Shown here: positions 9,489 through 19,520 of the stretch, piece after piece
How positions within the stretch are numbered: the stretch's first letter is position 1
Layout of the letters: each line of letters starts with the position of its first letter
Source: Rhodoferax mekongensis
GTDB lineage: Bacteria > Pseudomonadota > Gammaproteobacteria > Burkholderiales > Burkholderiaceae_C
NCBI RefSeq assembly: GCF_032191775.1
Contig: NZ_CP132507.1
Location: 3,559,001-3,623,000, forward strand
Direction of reading: 5' to 3'
Length of the DNA stretch: 64,000 nucleotides
Program-made: the position numbers and the translations under genes
The notes under the pieces: model-generated
Database searches by the model: none
What the model was told of the DNA's origin: nothing
Seen by the model: the letters and a program-made list of their open reading frames with translations, nothing else

Positions 9489-10325
9489 ATGACAATCAAA
9501 GTACACCACACTTTGCTGATGACCGGCGCCGCAGGCGGCTTGGGCACAGCAATGCGCGATCGTTTGAAGGCCAATTGCGAGGTCTTGCGGCTCTCCGACC
9601 GGAGCGATTTCGGCCCCGCTCGCGCTGGTGAAGAAGTGATGCTGGCGGACCTGGCAGACGCCGCAGCCGTGGACGCCATGGTGAAGGGCGTGAACGCCAT
9701 CGTCCATTTCGGCGGCATCTCACTGGAAGGCCCGTTCGAGCCCATCCTGCAAGCCAATATCCTGGGCGTTTACAACTTGTACGAAGCAGCACGCAAACAT
9801 GGCGTCAAGCGTGTGGTGTTCGCCAGCTCCAACCACGTGACCGGCTATTACAAGCAAAGCGAAACCATCACCCTGAACCACCCTGCCCGTCCGGACAGCC
9901 TGTATGGCGTGAGCAAGGCCTTCGGGGAAGACCTGTCCCGCATGTACTTTGACCGCTACGGCATCGAGACGGCCTGCGTACGCATCGGCTCTTCATTTGC
10001 CGAACCACGCGACCGCCGCATGCTGGCGAGCTGGCTGAGCTTTGACGATCTGCACCGCCTGGTAACGGCATGCCTGACAACCCCTGTGCTGGGGCATACC
10101 GCCATCTTTGGCATCTCCGATAACGCGGTCGCTTGGTACGACAACAGCGCGGCCCGCCACGTGGGCTACGTGCCGCAAGACAGCTCCGATCCGTTCCGCG
10201 AAGCTGTCTACGCCCGTACACCCGAACCCGATGTGACGGATCCGGCCGTGATCTACCAGGGCGGCGGCTTCCTGTTCCAAGGCGAGCCCATGACCGCCCA
10301 CCTGCCCACCAAAAAAACGGCCTGA
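9489..10325 (+). CDS. udh: NAD-dependent uronate dehydrogenase
   Basis: Short-chain dehydrogenase of the extended/epimerase type, 278 residues. It shows the NAD-binding glycine motif TGAAGGLG near residue 12, ASSNHVTGYY and the catalytic YGVSK. Uronate dehydrogenases oxidise D-galacturonate or D-glucuronate to the aldarolactone. The assignment relies on family resemblance and on the neighbours: a lactonase directly downstream, a TRAP importer, and glucarate and galactarate dehydratases. It is the first gene of a long plus-strand operon with gaps of only a few to about 65 bases as far as garL. Confidence 0.88.
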   Translation: MTIKVHHTLLMTGAAGGLGTAMRDRLKANCEVLRLSDRSDFGPARAGEEVMLADLADAAAVDAMVKGVNAIVHFGGISLEGPFEPILQANILGVYNLYEAARKHGVKRVVFASSNHVTGYYKQSETITLNHPARPDSLYGVSKAFGEDLSRMYFDRYGIETACVRIGSSFAEPRDRRMLASWLSFDDLHRLVTACLTTPVLGHTAIFGISDNAVAWYDNSAARHVGYVPQDSSDPFREAVYARTPEPDVTDPAVIYQGGGFLFQGEPMTAHLPTKKTA

Positions 10326-10332
10326 GGCATAC

Positions 10333-11247
10333 GTGTCCGTTCACACCCCTGCCGTAAAGGCCATCAGCATCAGCCGCGACAGAGTGGGCGAAAGCCCCGT
10401 ATGGTCTGTGGCCAACCAGTGCATTTACTGGGTCGATATAGAAGGCCCTTTCATTCACCGGCTGAACTGGGCCAATCGCCACCAAAGCACCTGGACACTG
10501 CCGGAGCGCGTGGGCTGCATCGCCATGAGCAACCGCGGCACCCTGATAGCGGCCATGGAGACTGGCATTTTCGAAGTCGCCTTGAGTGAACCGCCAGTGG
10601 CACACGTCAGCCTGTTGGCCAGCGTGACCCATCCACAGGCAAGCATGCGATTCAATGATGGCCGTTGCGACCCGCAGGGCCGCTTCTGGGCGGGCACCAT
10701 GGTGCGGGACATGGGGCTTGCCAGTCCCGCCGGAGGCATCTATGGCCTGGATGAAAATGGGCTGCAAGGTCCGGTACTGAGCGGCTACATCACCCCCAAC
10801 GGTATGGCCTTCAGCACCGATGGCACCACCGCCTATTTGTCCGATTCGCACCCCAGCCGCCAACAAATCTGGAAGCACTCCTTCGACGCTGCCACTGGAA
10901 CCTGGGGCCCTCAAGCCGCCTGGGTCGATATGCAAGCCCTGCCCGGCCGGCCTGATGGTGCGGCTGTGGATGCAGAAGGCTGCTACTGGATCTGCGGTAA
11001 CGACGCAGGCCGGATTCACCGCTTCAGCCCCCAGGGCGACTTGCTGCAGTCCATCGCTGTACCGGTCAGCAAACCGGCCATGTGCGCCTTCGGCGGCCCG
11101 GAACTCCGCCACTTGTTTGTCACATCCATCCGCCCTGCAAGCCCGGCACCCGGCTTCGATGCCACGCTGGACGGCGCTTTGCTGGTCTTGGAGCCCGGTG
11201 TGCAGGGCTTGCCTGAACCTTTGTTTTCCCGTTTTCCCGTCCGTTAA
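10333..11247 (+). CDS. SMP-30/gluconolactonase-family lactonase
   Basis: A 304-residue beta-propeller hydrolase. Metal-binding motifs of the family are seen: GESPVW near residue 18 (Glu ligand), RFNDGRCDPQGRFW around 110, PNGMAFSTDG and LPGRPDGAAVDAEG (Asp ligand). It probably opens the galactarolactone or glucarolactone produced by the preceding uronate dehydrogenase; the exact lactone is inferred from context. The start is GTG at 10333, seven bases after the udh stop. Confidence 0.88.
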   Translation: MSVHTPAVKAISISRDRVGESPVWSVANQCIYWVDIEGPFIHRLNWANRHQSTWTLPERVGCIAMSNRGTLIAAMETGIFEVALSEPPVAHVSLLASVTHPQASMRFNDGRCDPQGRFWAGTMVRDMGLASPAGGIYGLDENGLQGPVLSGYITPNGMAFSTDGTTAYLSDSHPSRQQIWKHSFDAATGTWGPQAAWVDMQALPGRPDGAAVDAEGCYWICGNDAGRIHRFSPQGDLLQSIAVPVSKPAMCAFGGPELRHLFVTSIRPASPAPGFDATLDGALLVLEPGVQGLPEPLFSRFPVR

Positions 11248-11277
11248 CCCCCAACCAATCCCCATAGAGGAGACAAC

Positions 11278-12246
11278 ATGAAACTGGTACCTACCGTCCT
11301 GGCCGCCGCGATCACTGCCTTGAGCTTCGCAGCGCACGCCGCGGAATTCAAGTCCGCCGATATCCACAATTCGGACGACTACCCCACCGTCACCGCGGTC
11401 AAGTTCATGAGTGAAGAACTCAAGAAGGCCTCCGGCGGCAAGCACAGCATCAAGGTATTCAACAAGGGCGCTTTGGGAACTGAAAAGGAAACCATTGACC
11501 AGGTGAAGATCGGCGCATTGGACATGGTGCGTGTGAACATCAGCCCGATGAATTCGGTGTGCCCCAAGACCAACATTCCTGTGCTGCCCTTCCTGTTCCG
11601 CTCGGTGGACCACCTGCACAAAGTGCTGGACGGCCCCATCGGCGAAGAAATCGCCAAAGACTGCGAAGCCGCAGGTTTTGTGCTGCTGGCCTACTACGAC
11701 TCCGGCTCCCGCTCCATTTACAGCAAGAAGCCCGTCAAAAGCATTGCCGACACCAAGGGCATGAAGATCCGCGTGCAGCAGTCCGACCTATGGGTCGCCG
11801 TGGCGAACGCCATGGGTGCCAACCCCACCCCCATGCCAGCCGGCGAAGTGCTGACCGCATTGAAGACGGGCCTGGTAGACGCAGCGGAAAACAACTACCC
11901 CTCCTACGGTTCCGGCTTCCGTCACTTCGAAGCAGCCAAGTACTACAACAAGACCGAGCACTCCATGGCGCCTGAAGTCTTGTTGTTCTCCAAGATCGCA
12001 TGGGACAAACTGCCCAAGGCTGAGCAGGACCAGATCCGCGCAGCAGCAAAGGCATCGGTAGCCTTTAACCGCACCGCGTGGGCAGCCTATGAAAAGAAAG
12101 AATTTGACATGGTGAAGGCTGCAGGTACAGAGATAGTGGAAGTGGACAAGAAGTCTTTCCAGGACGCCATGGCGCCTGTGTATGACAAGTTTGCCAATAC
12201 CCCTGACATGAAGCGCCTCGTGAAGGCCGTGCAAGACACGAAGTAA
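11278..12246 (+). CDS. dctP: TRAP transporter solute-binding protein DctP
   Basis: Periplasmic binding protein of 322 residues with a Sec signal peptide (cleavage near AAHA-AEF). It has the DctP fold, including the substrate-carboxylate Arg in GMKIRVQQS and the [11 protein letters not shown] segment. AGAGGAGA precedes the ATG. Together with the two membrane genes downstream it forms a complete TRAP importer; the operon suggests a uronate or aldarate substrate. It is separated from dctQ by a strong hairpin that probably keeps the binding protein more abundant than the membrane parts. Confidence 0.92.
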   Translation: MKLVPTVLAAAITALSFAAHAAEFKSADIHNSDDYPTVTAVKFMSEELKKASGGKHSIKVFNKGALGTEKETIDQVKIGALDMVRVNISPMNSVCPKTNIPVLPFLFRSVDHLHKVLDGPIGEEIAKDCEAAGFVLLAYYDSGSRSIYSKKPVKSIADTKGMKIRVQQSDLWVAVANAMGANPTPMPAGEVLTALKTGLVDAAENNYPSYGSGFRHFEAAKYYNKTEHSMAPEVLLFSKIAWDKLPKAEQDQIRAAAKASVAFNRTAWAAYEKKEFDMVKAAGTEIVEVDKKSFQDAMAPVYDKFANTPDMKRLVKAVQDTK

Positions 12247-12261
12247 TTCGCGTCTGCACTA

Positions 12262-12289
12262 CCTCCCGGCCTGACGGTCGGGAGGTTTT
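12262..12289 (+). terminator. Intercistronic terminator-like hairpin between dctP and dctQ
   Basis: A ten-base stem (CCTCCCGGCC with GGTCGGGAGG, one G-U pair) closes a TGAC loop and is followed by TTTTC. It ends about 20 bases before the dctQ start, so it would act as a partial terminator or an mRNA-stabilising end for dctP. Confidence 0.75.
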
Positions 12290-12310
12290 CATTCTTCACC
12301 GGAGCTCACC

Positions 12311-12799
12311 ATGTACACCCGCTTCTGTGCCACGCTATCCAAGCTCAGTCTGATGCTTGCGGTGGCAGGCCTCATCGTGCTCATCGCCTGCGTGCAATAC
12401 CAGGTGATAGGGCGTTATGTGTTCAACGACACACCTACCTGGGCAGAGGCTTTGGCCTTGCTGCTTGTTCTCTATGTCACCGCACTGGGCTTGGCAGTCG
12501 GCGTACGCGATGCCGGCCACATCGGCATGGACTCCATCATCAGCCTGCTCCCTGAGAGCCTGCGCTTGAAACTGGAAATCATCATCCATGTTTTGGTGGG
12601 CATTTTCGGCGCACTCATGGGCTACTACGGCTACATCTGGTCCGTCCTAAAGTGGAACGACCAGAAACCCATGCTGCCGATCCCCTCCAGCATGGACTAT
12701 GTGCCACTCATCATCGCCGGCGTACTGGTGGTGCTTTTTTCGATTGAACATGTGATCGCCCTCGTTCAGGGCAAGGAAGTGGTGCCGTCATGGAACTGA
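12311..12799 (+). CDS. dctQ: TRAP transporter small permease DctQ
   Basis: A 162-residue membrane protein with four predicted transmembrane segments (starting near residues 15, 50, 90 and 130), the size and shape of DctQ subunits. It overlaps the large permease gene by ten bases, so the two are probably translationally coupled. Confidence 0.9.
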   Translation: MYTRFCATLSKLSLMLAVAGLIVLIACVQYQVIGRYVFNDTPTWAEALALLLVLYVTALGLAVGVRDAGHIGMDSIISLLPESLRLKLEIIIHVLVGIFGALMGYYGYIWSVLKWNDQKPMLPIPSSMDYVPLIIAGVLVVLFSIEHVIALVQGKEVVPSWN

Positions 12800-14085
12800 C
12801 TGTTTTGGGCGTGAGCTTCGGCTTGCTTTTAATTATCGGGGTGCCCGTCGGGTTCGCAGTCGGCCTCGCGTCTGTCGCCACCATCATTACCGCCGGATTG
12901 CCGGTCGCCGTCGTATTCCAGAAGATGGTGGGGGGCATGCAGGTGTTCTCCTTTCTGGCGATTCCGTTTTTCATCTTTGCCGGAGAGTTGATGCTGCACG
13001 GCGGCATTGCCCAGCGCATCGTGAGGTTTGCCAACAGCCTCGTCGGCCATGTGCGTGGAGGTCTGGGGATGTCCAACGTGATGGGTTGCACCTTGTTCGG
13101 TGGTGTGGCCGGCTCGCCAGTCGCCGACGTATCTGCCATGGGCTCGGTGATGATTCCCCTGATGAAAAAAGAAGGCTACGACACCGACTACGCGGTGAAC
13201 GTCACCACGCACGCATCGTTGGTCGGAGCCCTGATGCCGACCAGTCACAACCTGATTTTGTACACCCTGGCCACTGCAGGCATTGCATCAGTGAGTGTGC
13301 TCAACATGATGCTCGCCTGTGTGGTGCCTGCTCTGCTGTTGACCGCCTTGAACTTGCTGGCCGCCTACGGTGTAGCCATCAAACGGGGTTACCCCACACG
13401 CGGTGTCTTTCCCGGTTGGGGCGAAGTATTCAACAGTTTCATTGCTGCCCTCCCGGGCTTGTTGATCGTGGTCATCATTCTGGTGGGCATCCTGTCGGGT
13501 GTGTTCACCGCCACGGAGTCCGCAGCCACTGCCGTGCTTTGGGCACTGCTGATCACAGCGGTGGCTTATCGTTCGTTGTCCTGGAAGGACTTCATCAAGT
13601 CCTGCGCAAAAGCAAGCAAAACGACCGGTGTGGTCTTGTTCCTGATCGGCATCTCCAACGCTTTCGGTTACTTCCTCGCGATGTACGACGTACCCGAGCG
13701 TACCGGTGAGCTGATGGGCACCATCAGCCAGAACCCATGGATGATCTTCCTGATGATCAATGTGGCCTTGTTTGTCTTGGGCACTTTCCTGGACATGGCG
13801 CCCACGCTGCTGATCTGTACGCCCATCTTCCTGCCGATTGCACAGAAATTCGGCATGGACCCCACCCAATTTGGTGTGGTAATGCTCCTGAACTGCGCAC
13901 TGGGTCTGAACACCCCGCCGGTAGGGACTACACAAGCTGTCGGCTGCGCCATTGGCGGCATTTCGATCGGACAGGTCATGCGTACCATCATGCCGTTCTA
14001 CGGCGCCTTGTTGGCTTGCATGATGCTGGTCACCTACGTGCCGGCTTTCTCCTTGTGGCTACCCAACTTCGTGTTGGGTCACTAA
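12790..14085 (+). CDS. dctM: TRAP transporter large permease DctM
   Basis: Transport channel subunit of 431 residues with about 12 hydrophobic segments. Family motifs include the N-terminal GVPVGFAVGLAS, LFGGVAGSPVADVSAMGS and the C-terminal LGLNTPPVGTT. It couples solute uptake to the sodium gradient in characterised members. Operon position assigns it to sugar-acid uptake with the dctP and dctQ genes just upstream. Confidence 0.93.
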   Translation: MELTVLGVSFGLLLIIGVPVGFAVGLASVATIITAGLPVAVVFQKMVGGMQVFSFLAIPFFIFAGELMLHGGIAQRIVRFANSLVGHVRGGLGMSNVMGCTLFGGVAGSPVADVSAMGSVMIPLMKKEGYDTDYAVNVTTHASLVGALMPTSHNLILYTLATAGIASVSVLNMMLACVVPALLLTALNLLAAYGVAIKRGYPTRGVFPGWGEVFNSFIAALPGLLIVVIILVGILSGVFTATESAATAVLWALLITAVAYRSLSWKDFIKSCAKASKTTGVVLFLIGISNAFGYFLAMYDVPERTGELMGTISQNPWMIFLMINVALFVLGTFLDMAPTLLICTPIFLPIAQKFGMDPTQFGVVMLLNCALGLNTPPVGTTQAVGCAIGGISIGQVMRTIMPFYGALLACMMLVTYVPAFSLWLPNFVLGH

Positions 14086-14106
14086 ACACTCCACCGAAAG
14101 CACACC

Positions 14107-15081
14107 ATGCAACGTCGACAAATTCTGCAAGCCGGGCTGGCAGTGGCCGCCACGTCTCCAACCTGGTGCTGGGCCGACACCTGGCCGGCCAAACCCATCA
14201 CTCTGGTGGTTCCATTCCCCCCCGGCGGCTCTACCGACCTGATTGCGCGGGCATTGTCGACCAAGCTGGCCGAGAAGATGGGCCCGGGCTTTACCTTCAT
14301 CGTGGACAACAAGGCAGGCGCCACCGGCACCATAGGCGCAGCACAGGTCGCGCGCGCGCCGGCGGATGGCTATACCTTTCTGGTGTCGTCTCTCGGGCCG
14401 TTCGTGATTGCCCCACACCTGATCAAAGCGAACTACGACGCCCTCAAAGACCTGGACCCCATCACCATCGTGGCGCAAGCGCCCAATGTGCTGGTGGTGC
14501 CTGCGGCTTCGGCACGCAAGTCGGTGCCGGAAGTCATCACCTATCTGAAGGCCAATCCGGACAAGATGAGCTTTGCCTCTTCCGGCAACGGCAGCAGCGA
14601 CCACCTGACCGCTGAATTGTTCTGGCTGCAAACCGGTACCAGTGGCGTGCATATCCCCTACAAAGGCGGCGGCCCGGTGATGACCGACTTACTGGGTAAT
14701 CAGGTGGATTGTTCGTTCATGAACATCAACACCGCGCTGCCCCAGATCAAGGTCGGCAAGCTGCGCGCCCTGGCAATTACCAGTGCCAAACGTTCCCCCT
14801 TGCTGCCCGACGTTCCTACCCTGGAAGAAAGCGGTGTCAAGGAAGCCAACGTCAACTCCTGGCAAGCGGTGGCAGCACCCAAAGGCCTGCCGGCTGACAT
14901 CAAGAAGCGAATGTTCGATGCCATTGTGGCCTCTATCAAAGACCCAGCCGTAGCCCCCAAGTTGCTGGAGTTGGGCTTTGAGCTGGTGCTCAACACCCCC
15001 GAGCAATTTGCCAGCTACCAGGCTGCCGAATATGCCCGCTGGCAGAAGCTAATCAGCGCTCGCAACATCAAAGCCGATTGA
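14107..15081 (+). CDS. Tripartite tricarboxylate transporter (TctC/Bug) binding protein
   Basis: Extracytoplasmic binding protein of 324 residues. The N terminus [17 protein letters not shown] resembles a twin-arginine or Sec signal. The Bug signature is present ([36 protein letters not shown]). No tctA or tctB membrane genes are adjacent, which is common for the many Bug proteins of Comamonadaceae. It is embedded in the aldarate operon between dctM and garD, so an aldarate ligand or a signalling role is possible; the ligand is not known. Confidence 0.88.
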   Translation: MQRRQILQAGLAVAATSPTWCWADTWPAKPITLVVPFPPGGSTDLIARALSTKLAEKMGPGFTFIVDNKAGATGTIGAAQVARAPADGYTFLVSSLGPFVIAPHLIKANYDALKDLDPITIVAQAPNVLVVPAASARKSVPEVITYLKANPDKMSFASSGNGSSDHLTAELFWLQTGTSGVHIPYKGGGPVMTDLLGNQVDCSFMNINTALPQIKVGKLRALAITSAKRSPLLPDVPTLEESGVKEANVNSWQAVAAPKGLPADIKKRMFDAIVASIKDPAVAPKLLELGFELVLNTPEQFASYQAAEYARWQKLISARNIKAD

Positions 15082-15088
15082 AGCCTTC

Positions 15089-16654
15089 ATGAGTTCGAAC
15101 CCTTCATCTCCACCGGATTTGCCGCGCAGCATTCGGATGCACGTGGCGGACAACGTGGCCATTGTGGTCAACGACGGCGGCCTGCCAGTCGGCTCCGTAT
15201 TGCCCGACGGCGTGACTCTGGTGGATCGCGTACCTCAGGGCCACAAGGTGGCCTTAACCGCGATTGCCAAAGACGCGGCCGTGTTGCGTTACAACGTACC
15301 CATCGGATACGCACTCAAGGACATACCAGCCGGTGCCTGGGTGCATGAGCGCTTGCTCCACATGCCCGAAGCGCGGGCACTCAATAACCTGCCCAAGGCG
15401 ACTGCGCCGGCATGGAATGCCGAGCCGCTCACCGGCTTCACCTTCGAGGGTTACCGCAACGCGGATGGGTCCGTGGGCACCCGGAATATTCTGGCCATCA
15501 CGACCACCGTGCAATGCGTGGCTGGCGTGGTGGACTGTGCCGTGCAGCGCATCAAAGAGCAGCTGCTCCCCCGCTACCCGAATGTGGACGATGTGATTGG
15601 CCTGGAGCACAGCTACGGATGCGGTGTGGCCATCGATGCACCGGATGCCATCATTCCCATACGGACCCTGCGCAACATTTCGAAGAACCCCAACTTCGGT
15701 GGTGAAGTGATGGTCGTGAGTCTGGGCTGCGAGAAGTTGCAACCCGAGCGCCTGCTGCCACCTGGCGCCATACCCTTGCAGGCGAACGAGGAACTGGATG
15801 TGGTGTGCCTGCAAGCCGACAAGCATGTGGGCTTCATGAGCATGATCGATTCCGTGCTGGCCTCTGCGGTGCCGCACCTGGAGCGCCTGAACGCGCGCCG
15901 CCGCGAAACCGTACCGGCAAGCGAGCTGGTAGTGGGTGTGCAGTGCGGTGGCAGCGATGCTTTCTCGGGAGTCACGGCTAACCCTGCCGTAGGCTTTTGC
16001 ACCGACCTTCTGGTACGCGCCGGCGCCACCGTCATGTTCTCGGAAACCACCGAGGTGCGTGATGCCATCGAACAGATGACCGCGCGCGCCACCAGCCCCG
16101 AGATCGCCGATGCCATGGCCCGTGAGATGGCCTGGTACGACGCCTATCTGGGCCGCGGTCAGGCCGACCGCAGTGCCAACACCACGCCCGGCAACAAGGC
16201 TGGCGGCCTCTCCAACATTGTGGAGAAGGCCATGGGCTCCATCATCAAGTCCGGCACCGCGCCTATCAGCGGTGTGTTGTCGCCCGGCGAGAAGCTGCAG
16301 CACAAGGGCTTGCACTACGCAGCCACTCCGGCCAGCGACTTTATCTGCGGCACGCTGCAATTGGCTGCGGGCATGAACCTGCACGTGTTCACTACCGGCC
16401 GCGGCACACCCTACGGTCTAGCCGAAGTACCTGTGATCAAGGTGGCTACCCGCACCGATCTGGCCCGGCGCTGGCACGACCTGATGGACGTGAACGCCGG
16501 CCGCATTGCCGATGGCGAAGCCACGATTGAAGACATGGGCTGGGAACTCTTCCACCTGATGTTGGAGGTCGCCAGCGGCCGCAAAAAAACCTGGGCTGAG
16601 CACTGGAAGTTGCACAACTCCCTCGTGCTGTTCAACCCGGCTCCCATTACCTGA
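15089..16654 (+). CDS. garD: Galactarate dehydratase (UxaA/GarD family)
   Basis: Dehydrates galactarate (mucate) to 5-keto-4-deoxyglucarate. The 521-residue product has the N-terminal SAF-like domain ([23 protein letters not shown]) and the large UxaA domain ([42 protein letters not shown]). It resembles E. coli GarD closely over its whole length as I remember that sequence. It starts seven bases after the TctC stop and is followed by the aldolase that uses its product. Confidence 0.94.
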   Translation: MSSNPSSPPDLPRSIRMHVADNVAIVVNDGGLPVGSVLPDGVTLVDRVPQGHKVALTAIAKDAAVLRYNVPIGYALKDIPAGAWVHERLLHMPEARALNNLPKATAPAWNAEPLTGFTFEGYRNADGSVGTRNILAITTTVQCVAGVVDCAVQRIKEQLLPRYPNVDDVIGLEHSYGCGVAIDAPDAIIPIRTLRNISKNPNFGGEVMVVSLGCEKLQPERLLPPGAIPLQANEELDVVCLQADKHVGFMSMIDSVLASAVPHLERLNARRRETVPASELVVGVQCGGSDAFSGVTANPAVGFCTDLLVRAGATVMFSETTEVRDAIEQMTARATSPEIADAMAREMAWYDAYLGRGQADRSANTTPGNKAGGLSNIVEKAMGSIIKSGTAPISGVLSPGEKLQHKGLHYAATPASDFICGTLQLAAGMNLHVFTTGRGTPYGLAEVPVIKVATRTDLARRWHDLMDVNAGRIADGEATIEDMGWELFHLMLEVASGRKKTWAEHWKLHNSLVLFNPAPIT

Positions 16655-16678
16655 CCCCCGAATCCACCAAGGCCTGCC

Positions 16679-17461
16679 ATGAGCTACCCCACCCCTTACC
16701 GCCCTTTTCCCAACCAGTTCAAGAAAGACCTTCTGGCCGGCAAACGCCTGATCGGCTGCTGGGCCTCCCTGGCCAGCGCCATCAGCACCGAAGTGCTGGG
16801 TGTGGCCGGGTTTGACTGGATCCTGCTGGACGGCGAACACTCGCCCAACGATGTCATCACTTTTGTGCCTCAACTCATGGCGCTCAAGGACAGTGTGAGT
16901 GCACCCTTCGTGCGTCCCACCAGCAACAACGCCATCGAGATCAAGCGTCTGCTGGATGCCGGCTTTTATAACTTCTTGGTGCCCTTTGTCGAGACCGCCG
17001 AAGAAGCCCGCCAGGCCGTGGCCGCCACACGCTACCCGCCTGAGGGCATGCGGGGTGTGTCCGTCGCGCAGCGAAGCAACCGTTACGGCACAGTGGCCAA
17101 TTACTTTCAGGAAGCCAACCAGCACATGTGTGTGGCGGTTCAAATTGAGAGCCGGCAAGCCGTGACGGCCACTGCTGAGATTGCCGCCGTACCCGGTGTG
17201 GATTGCATTTTTGTAGGTCCGTCTGACCTGGCTGCTGGCTATGGGCACCTGGGCAACGCCAACCATCCGGAGGTGCAAGAAGCCATTGCCAGCGTGTTTG
17301 CCCAGGCCAAAGCCCAGGGTAAGCCCACCGGCATCCTCGCTCCGGTGGAAGCTGACGCGCGCCGCTACATGGAAATGGGCGCGACCTTTGTAGCGGTAGG
17401 CAGCGACTTGGGGTTGTTCCGCAACGCTACGCAGGCTTTGCGGGACCGCTACCTCGGCTAG
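16679..17461 (+). CDS. garL: 5-keto-4-deoxy-D-glucarate aldolase (HpcH/HpaI family)
   Basis: Class II aldolase of 260 residues that splits 5-keto-4-deoxyglucarate to pyruvate and tartronate semialdehyde. Motifs seen: [15 protein letters not shown], the metal-binding Glu in [21 protein letters not shown] and [18 protein letters not shown], matching GarL. It follows garD directly. An inverted-repeat element (17484-17559) separates it from garR. Confidence 0.94.
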   Translation: MSYPTPYRPFPNQFKKDLLAGKRLIGCWASLASAISTEVLGVAGFDWILLDGEHSPNDVITFVPQLMALKDSVSAPFVRPTSNNAIEIKRLLDAGFYNFLVPFVETAEEARQAVAATRYPPEGMRGVSVAQRSNRYGTVANYFQEANQHMCVAVQIESRQAVTATAEIAAVPGVDCIFVGPSDLAAGYGHLGNANHPEVQEAIASVFAQAKAQGKPTGILAPVEADARRYMEMGATFVAVGSDLGLFRNATQALRDRYLG

Positions 17462-17483
17462 TTTTTATCCGGACAACGAGCCT

Positions 17484-17559
17484 GGGCGGCAGAGCGTTCT
17501 GCTCCATGTCCCCCGCCCTTCGGGCTCCTCCTTGACTTACGCAGAACACTCTGCCGCCC
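17484..17559 (+). repeat. 76-bp inverted-repeat element, copy 1 (garL-garR gap)
   Basis: Ends are 19-base inverted repeats (GGGCGGCAGAGCGTTCTGC at 17484-17502; GCAGAACACTCTGCCGCCC at 17541-17559) pairing at 18 of 19 positions. The core has TGCTCCATGTCCCCCGCC and GGCTCCTCCTTGAC, which recur in copy 2 at 52339-52418. The ends differ between copies but each pair remains complementary, pointing to a conserved hairpin. No T-tract follows, so it is not a standard terminator. Confidence 0.8.
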
Positions 17560-17588
17560 ACTCTCCTTAACTACTTGTCTTTAACACT

Positions 17589-18476
17589 ATGACTACTCTC
17601 GGATTCATCGGCCTTGGCATCATGGGCAACCCTATGGCAGGCCACCTGCTGGCTGCGGGCCACACCGTCTACCTGAACACCAAGGGCGATGTGCCCGAAG
17701 CCCTGGTGCAAGCCGGCGGCAAACCTTGCGCAAGCGCCAAAGAGGTGGCGCAAAAGGCTGACATCATCTTCCTGATGTTGCCAGACACCCCCGATGTGGA
17801 GCTGGTGCTGTTCGGCGCGAACGGCGTGGCAGAGGGTTTGAGCGCGGGCAAGACCGTGGTGGACATGAGCTCCATCTCGCCGATGGACACCAAAGTATTC
17901 GCACAAAAAGTCAATACGCTGGGTTGCCAGTATCTCGACGCACCGGTATCCGGCGGAGAGGTCGGGGCCAAAGCCGCCAGTCTGACCATCATGGTAGGCG
18001 GTGAGCAAGCCACGTTTGACGCCGTGCTGCCTTTGTTGCAACTCATGGGCAAAAACATCACGTTGGTGGGTGGCAACGGCGACGGCCAGACCACCAAGGT
18101 GGCCAACCAGATCATCGTGGCGCTCAACATCGCTGCCGTGGGCGAAGCCCTGCTGTTTGCGAGCAAAGCCGGTGCGGACCCCGCCAAAGTGCGCCAGGCA
18201 CTGATGGGTGGTTTTGCCGCTTCGCGCATTCTGGAAGTGCATGGCGAGCGCATGGTCAAGCGCACCTTCAACCCCGGCTTCCGTATCAGCCTGCACCAGA
18301 AGGACCTGAACCTGGCCCTCAGTGGCGCCAAAGCCATGGGCTTGGCGTTGCCCCAAACCGCCGGCGCTGCACAGCTGATGCAAGTTTGTGCCGCCAACGA
18401 CATGGCCGGCCTCGACCATTCCGCCTTGGTGCGCGCCCTGGAGATCATGGGTGCCCACGAAGTCGCCAAAGGCTGA
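17589..18476 (+). CDS. garR: Tartronate semialdehyde reductase (2-hydroxy-3-oxopropionate reductase)
   Basis: NAD(P)-dependent beta-hydroxyacid dehydrogenase of 295 residues that reduces tartronate semialdehyde to D-glycerate. Motifs: N-terminal FIGLGIMGNPMAGHL dinucleotide site, DAPVSGGEVGAKAASL substrate loop, and the catalytic Lys region GDGQTTKVANQI. It links the GarL product to the glycerate 2-kinase at 4061-5461, and could equally serve a glyoxylate carboligase route from purine breakdown. Confidence 0.94.
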   Translation: MTTLGFIGLGIMGNPMAGHLLAAGHTVYLNTKGDVPEALVQAGGKPCASAKEVAQKADIIFLMLPDTPDVELVLFGANGVAEGLSAGKTVVDMSSISPMDTKVFAQKVNTLGCQYLDAPVSGGEVGAKAASLTIMVGGEQATFDAVLPLLQLMGKNITLVGGNGDGQTTKVANQIIVALNIAAVGEALLFASKAGADPAKVRQALMGGFAASRILEVHGERMVKRTFNPGFRISLHQKDLNLALSGAKAMGLALPQTAGAAQLMQVCAANDMAGLDHSALVRALEIMGAHEVAKG

Positions 18477-18480
18477 CGCG

Positions 18481-19458
18481 ATGATGCCGCGCACGCCATG
18501 GCGATGCTTTGCGATCGCCTGCCTGTTGCTGGTGGGGGCCACCGGCCATGCGCAAACCAAATTGCGTGCGTGGAATATTCACCCTGACGGCTACCCGGTC
18601 ACCGAGGCCATGAAACGTTTTGCCAGCTTGGTGGCGCAAGGCACCCAGGGACGGTATCAGGTTGAGATTTTTTCCAACGCCACCTTGGGCGACCAGCCCA
18701 AGGCGGTGCAAATGCTCAAGTCCGGCGAAATTGACCTGGCCGAATTCAGTTCCGGCCCCTTGTCGGATGCCGCACCGGGTCTCAAGGCGCTGAACCTGCC
18801 TTTTTTGTTTACCGATTCCGCCCACATGTTCAAACATCTGGACGGCAAGCTGGGTGAACGCTTCGCCGCCAAACTGCAGGCAGCCGGTTTTGTGGTGCTG
18901 GGCTGGTACGACGGCGGAGGCCGCTCGTTCTACTGTGTGAACCGCCCGCTCAACAGTTTCAAGGACCTCGCCGGTGCACGGATCCGGGTGCAGCAATCCG
19001 AGGTGTATCTGGAGATGGTGAAGCTGCTGGACGCAACACCCGTAGCGCTACCCTTCAAAGAAGTGATGGGGGCGCTCGAAAAAGGCGACGTGGACTGCGC
19101 TGAGAACAACATGCCCTCCTTCGAATCGACCGGGCACTACAAGGTGGCCAAGTCGGTCTACGTGACCAACCACGTCATCTCGCCCGAAGCCTTGGTGGTG
19201 TCCACCAAGCTGTGGGCCAGCCTGAGTGCTGCCGACAAAACGGCCTTCAGCAAGGCCGGAGCGGAATCAGCTGCACTCATGCGCGAACTGTGGAACAAGC
19301 GCGTGGCCTCTGCGATTGAGACGGCCTCCAAACAGGGCGTGCAATTTGTGCGGCTCAAGGATCCGGCGCCCATGGTTCGTCGCATGTCCCCCCTGTACGG
19401 CAAGTACATGAACGATCCGAGCACTCGCGAAGAGCTGCTGAGCATCATCAGCAATTGA
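18481..19458 (+). CDS. TRAP solute-binding protein DctP (orphan)
   Basis: A 325-residue DctP-family periplasmic binding protein starting at ATG 18481, five bases after the garR stop; an upstream in-frame start inside garR gives a non-family N terminus. The signal peptide ends near GHAQ-T. The Arg of ARIRVQQSEVYLEM and GDVDCAENNMPSFE match the family. There is no second dctQM pair here, so it may share the membrane subunits at 12311-14085 and widen the substrate range. This sharing is inferred. Confidence 0.88.
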   Translation: MMPRTPWRCFAIACLLLVGATGHAQTKLRAWNIHPDGYPVTEAMKRFASLVAQGTQGRYQVEIFSNATLGDQPKAVQMLKSGEIDLAEFSSGPLSDAAPGLKALNLPFLFTDSAHMFKHLDGKLGERFAAKLQAAGFVVLGWYDGGGRSFYCVNRPLNSFKDLAGARIRVQQSEVYLEMVKLLDATPVALPFKEVMGALEKGDVDCAENNMPSFESTGHYKVAKSVYVTNHVISPEALVVSTKLWASLSAADKTAFSKAGAESAALMRELWNKRVASAIETASKQGVQFVRLKDPAPMVRRMSPLYGKYMNDPSTREELLSIISN

Positions 19459-19520
19459 GAGCAGCGGGGCGTTAGGATGACAGGCAGTTCACTTGTCCGC
19501 CGTACTTGCGGCACCACGCC

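Noticed and set aside
9868-11619. 583-codon minus-strand frame across the lactonase and dctP genes
   Set aside because: Runs through three well-supported plus-strand genes and has no protein-like composition.
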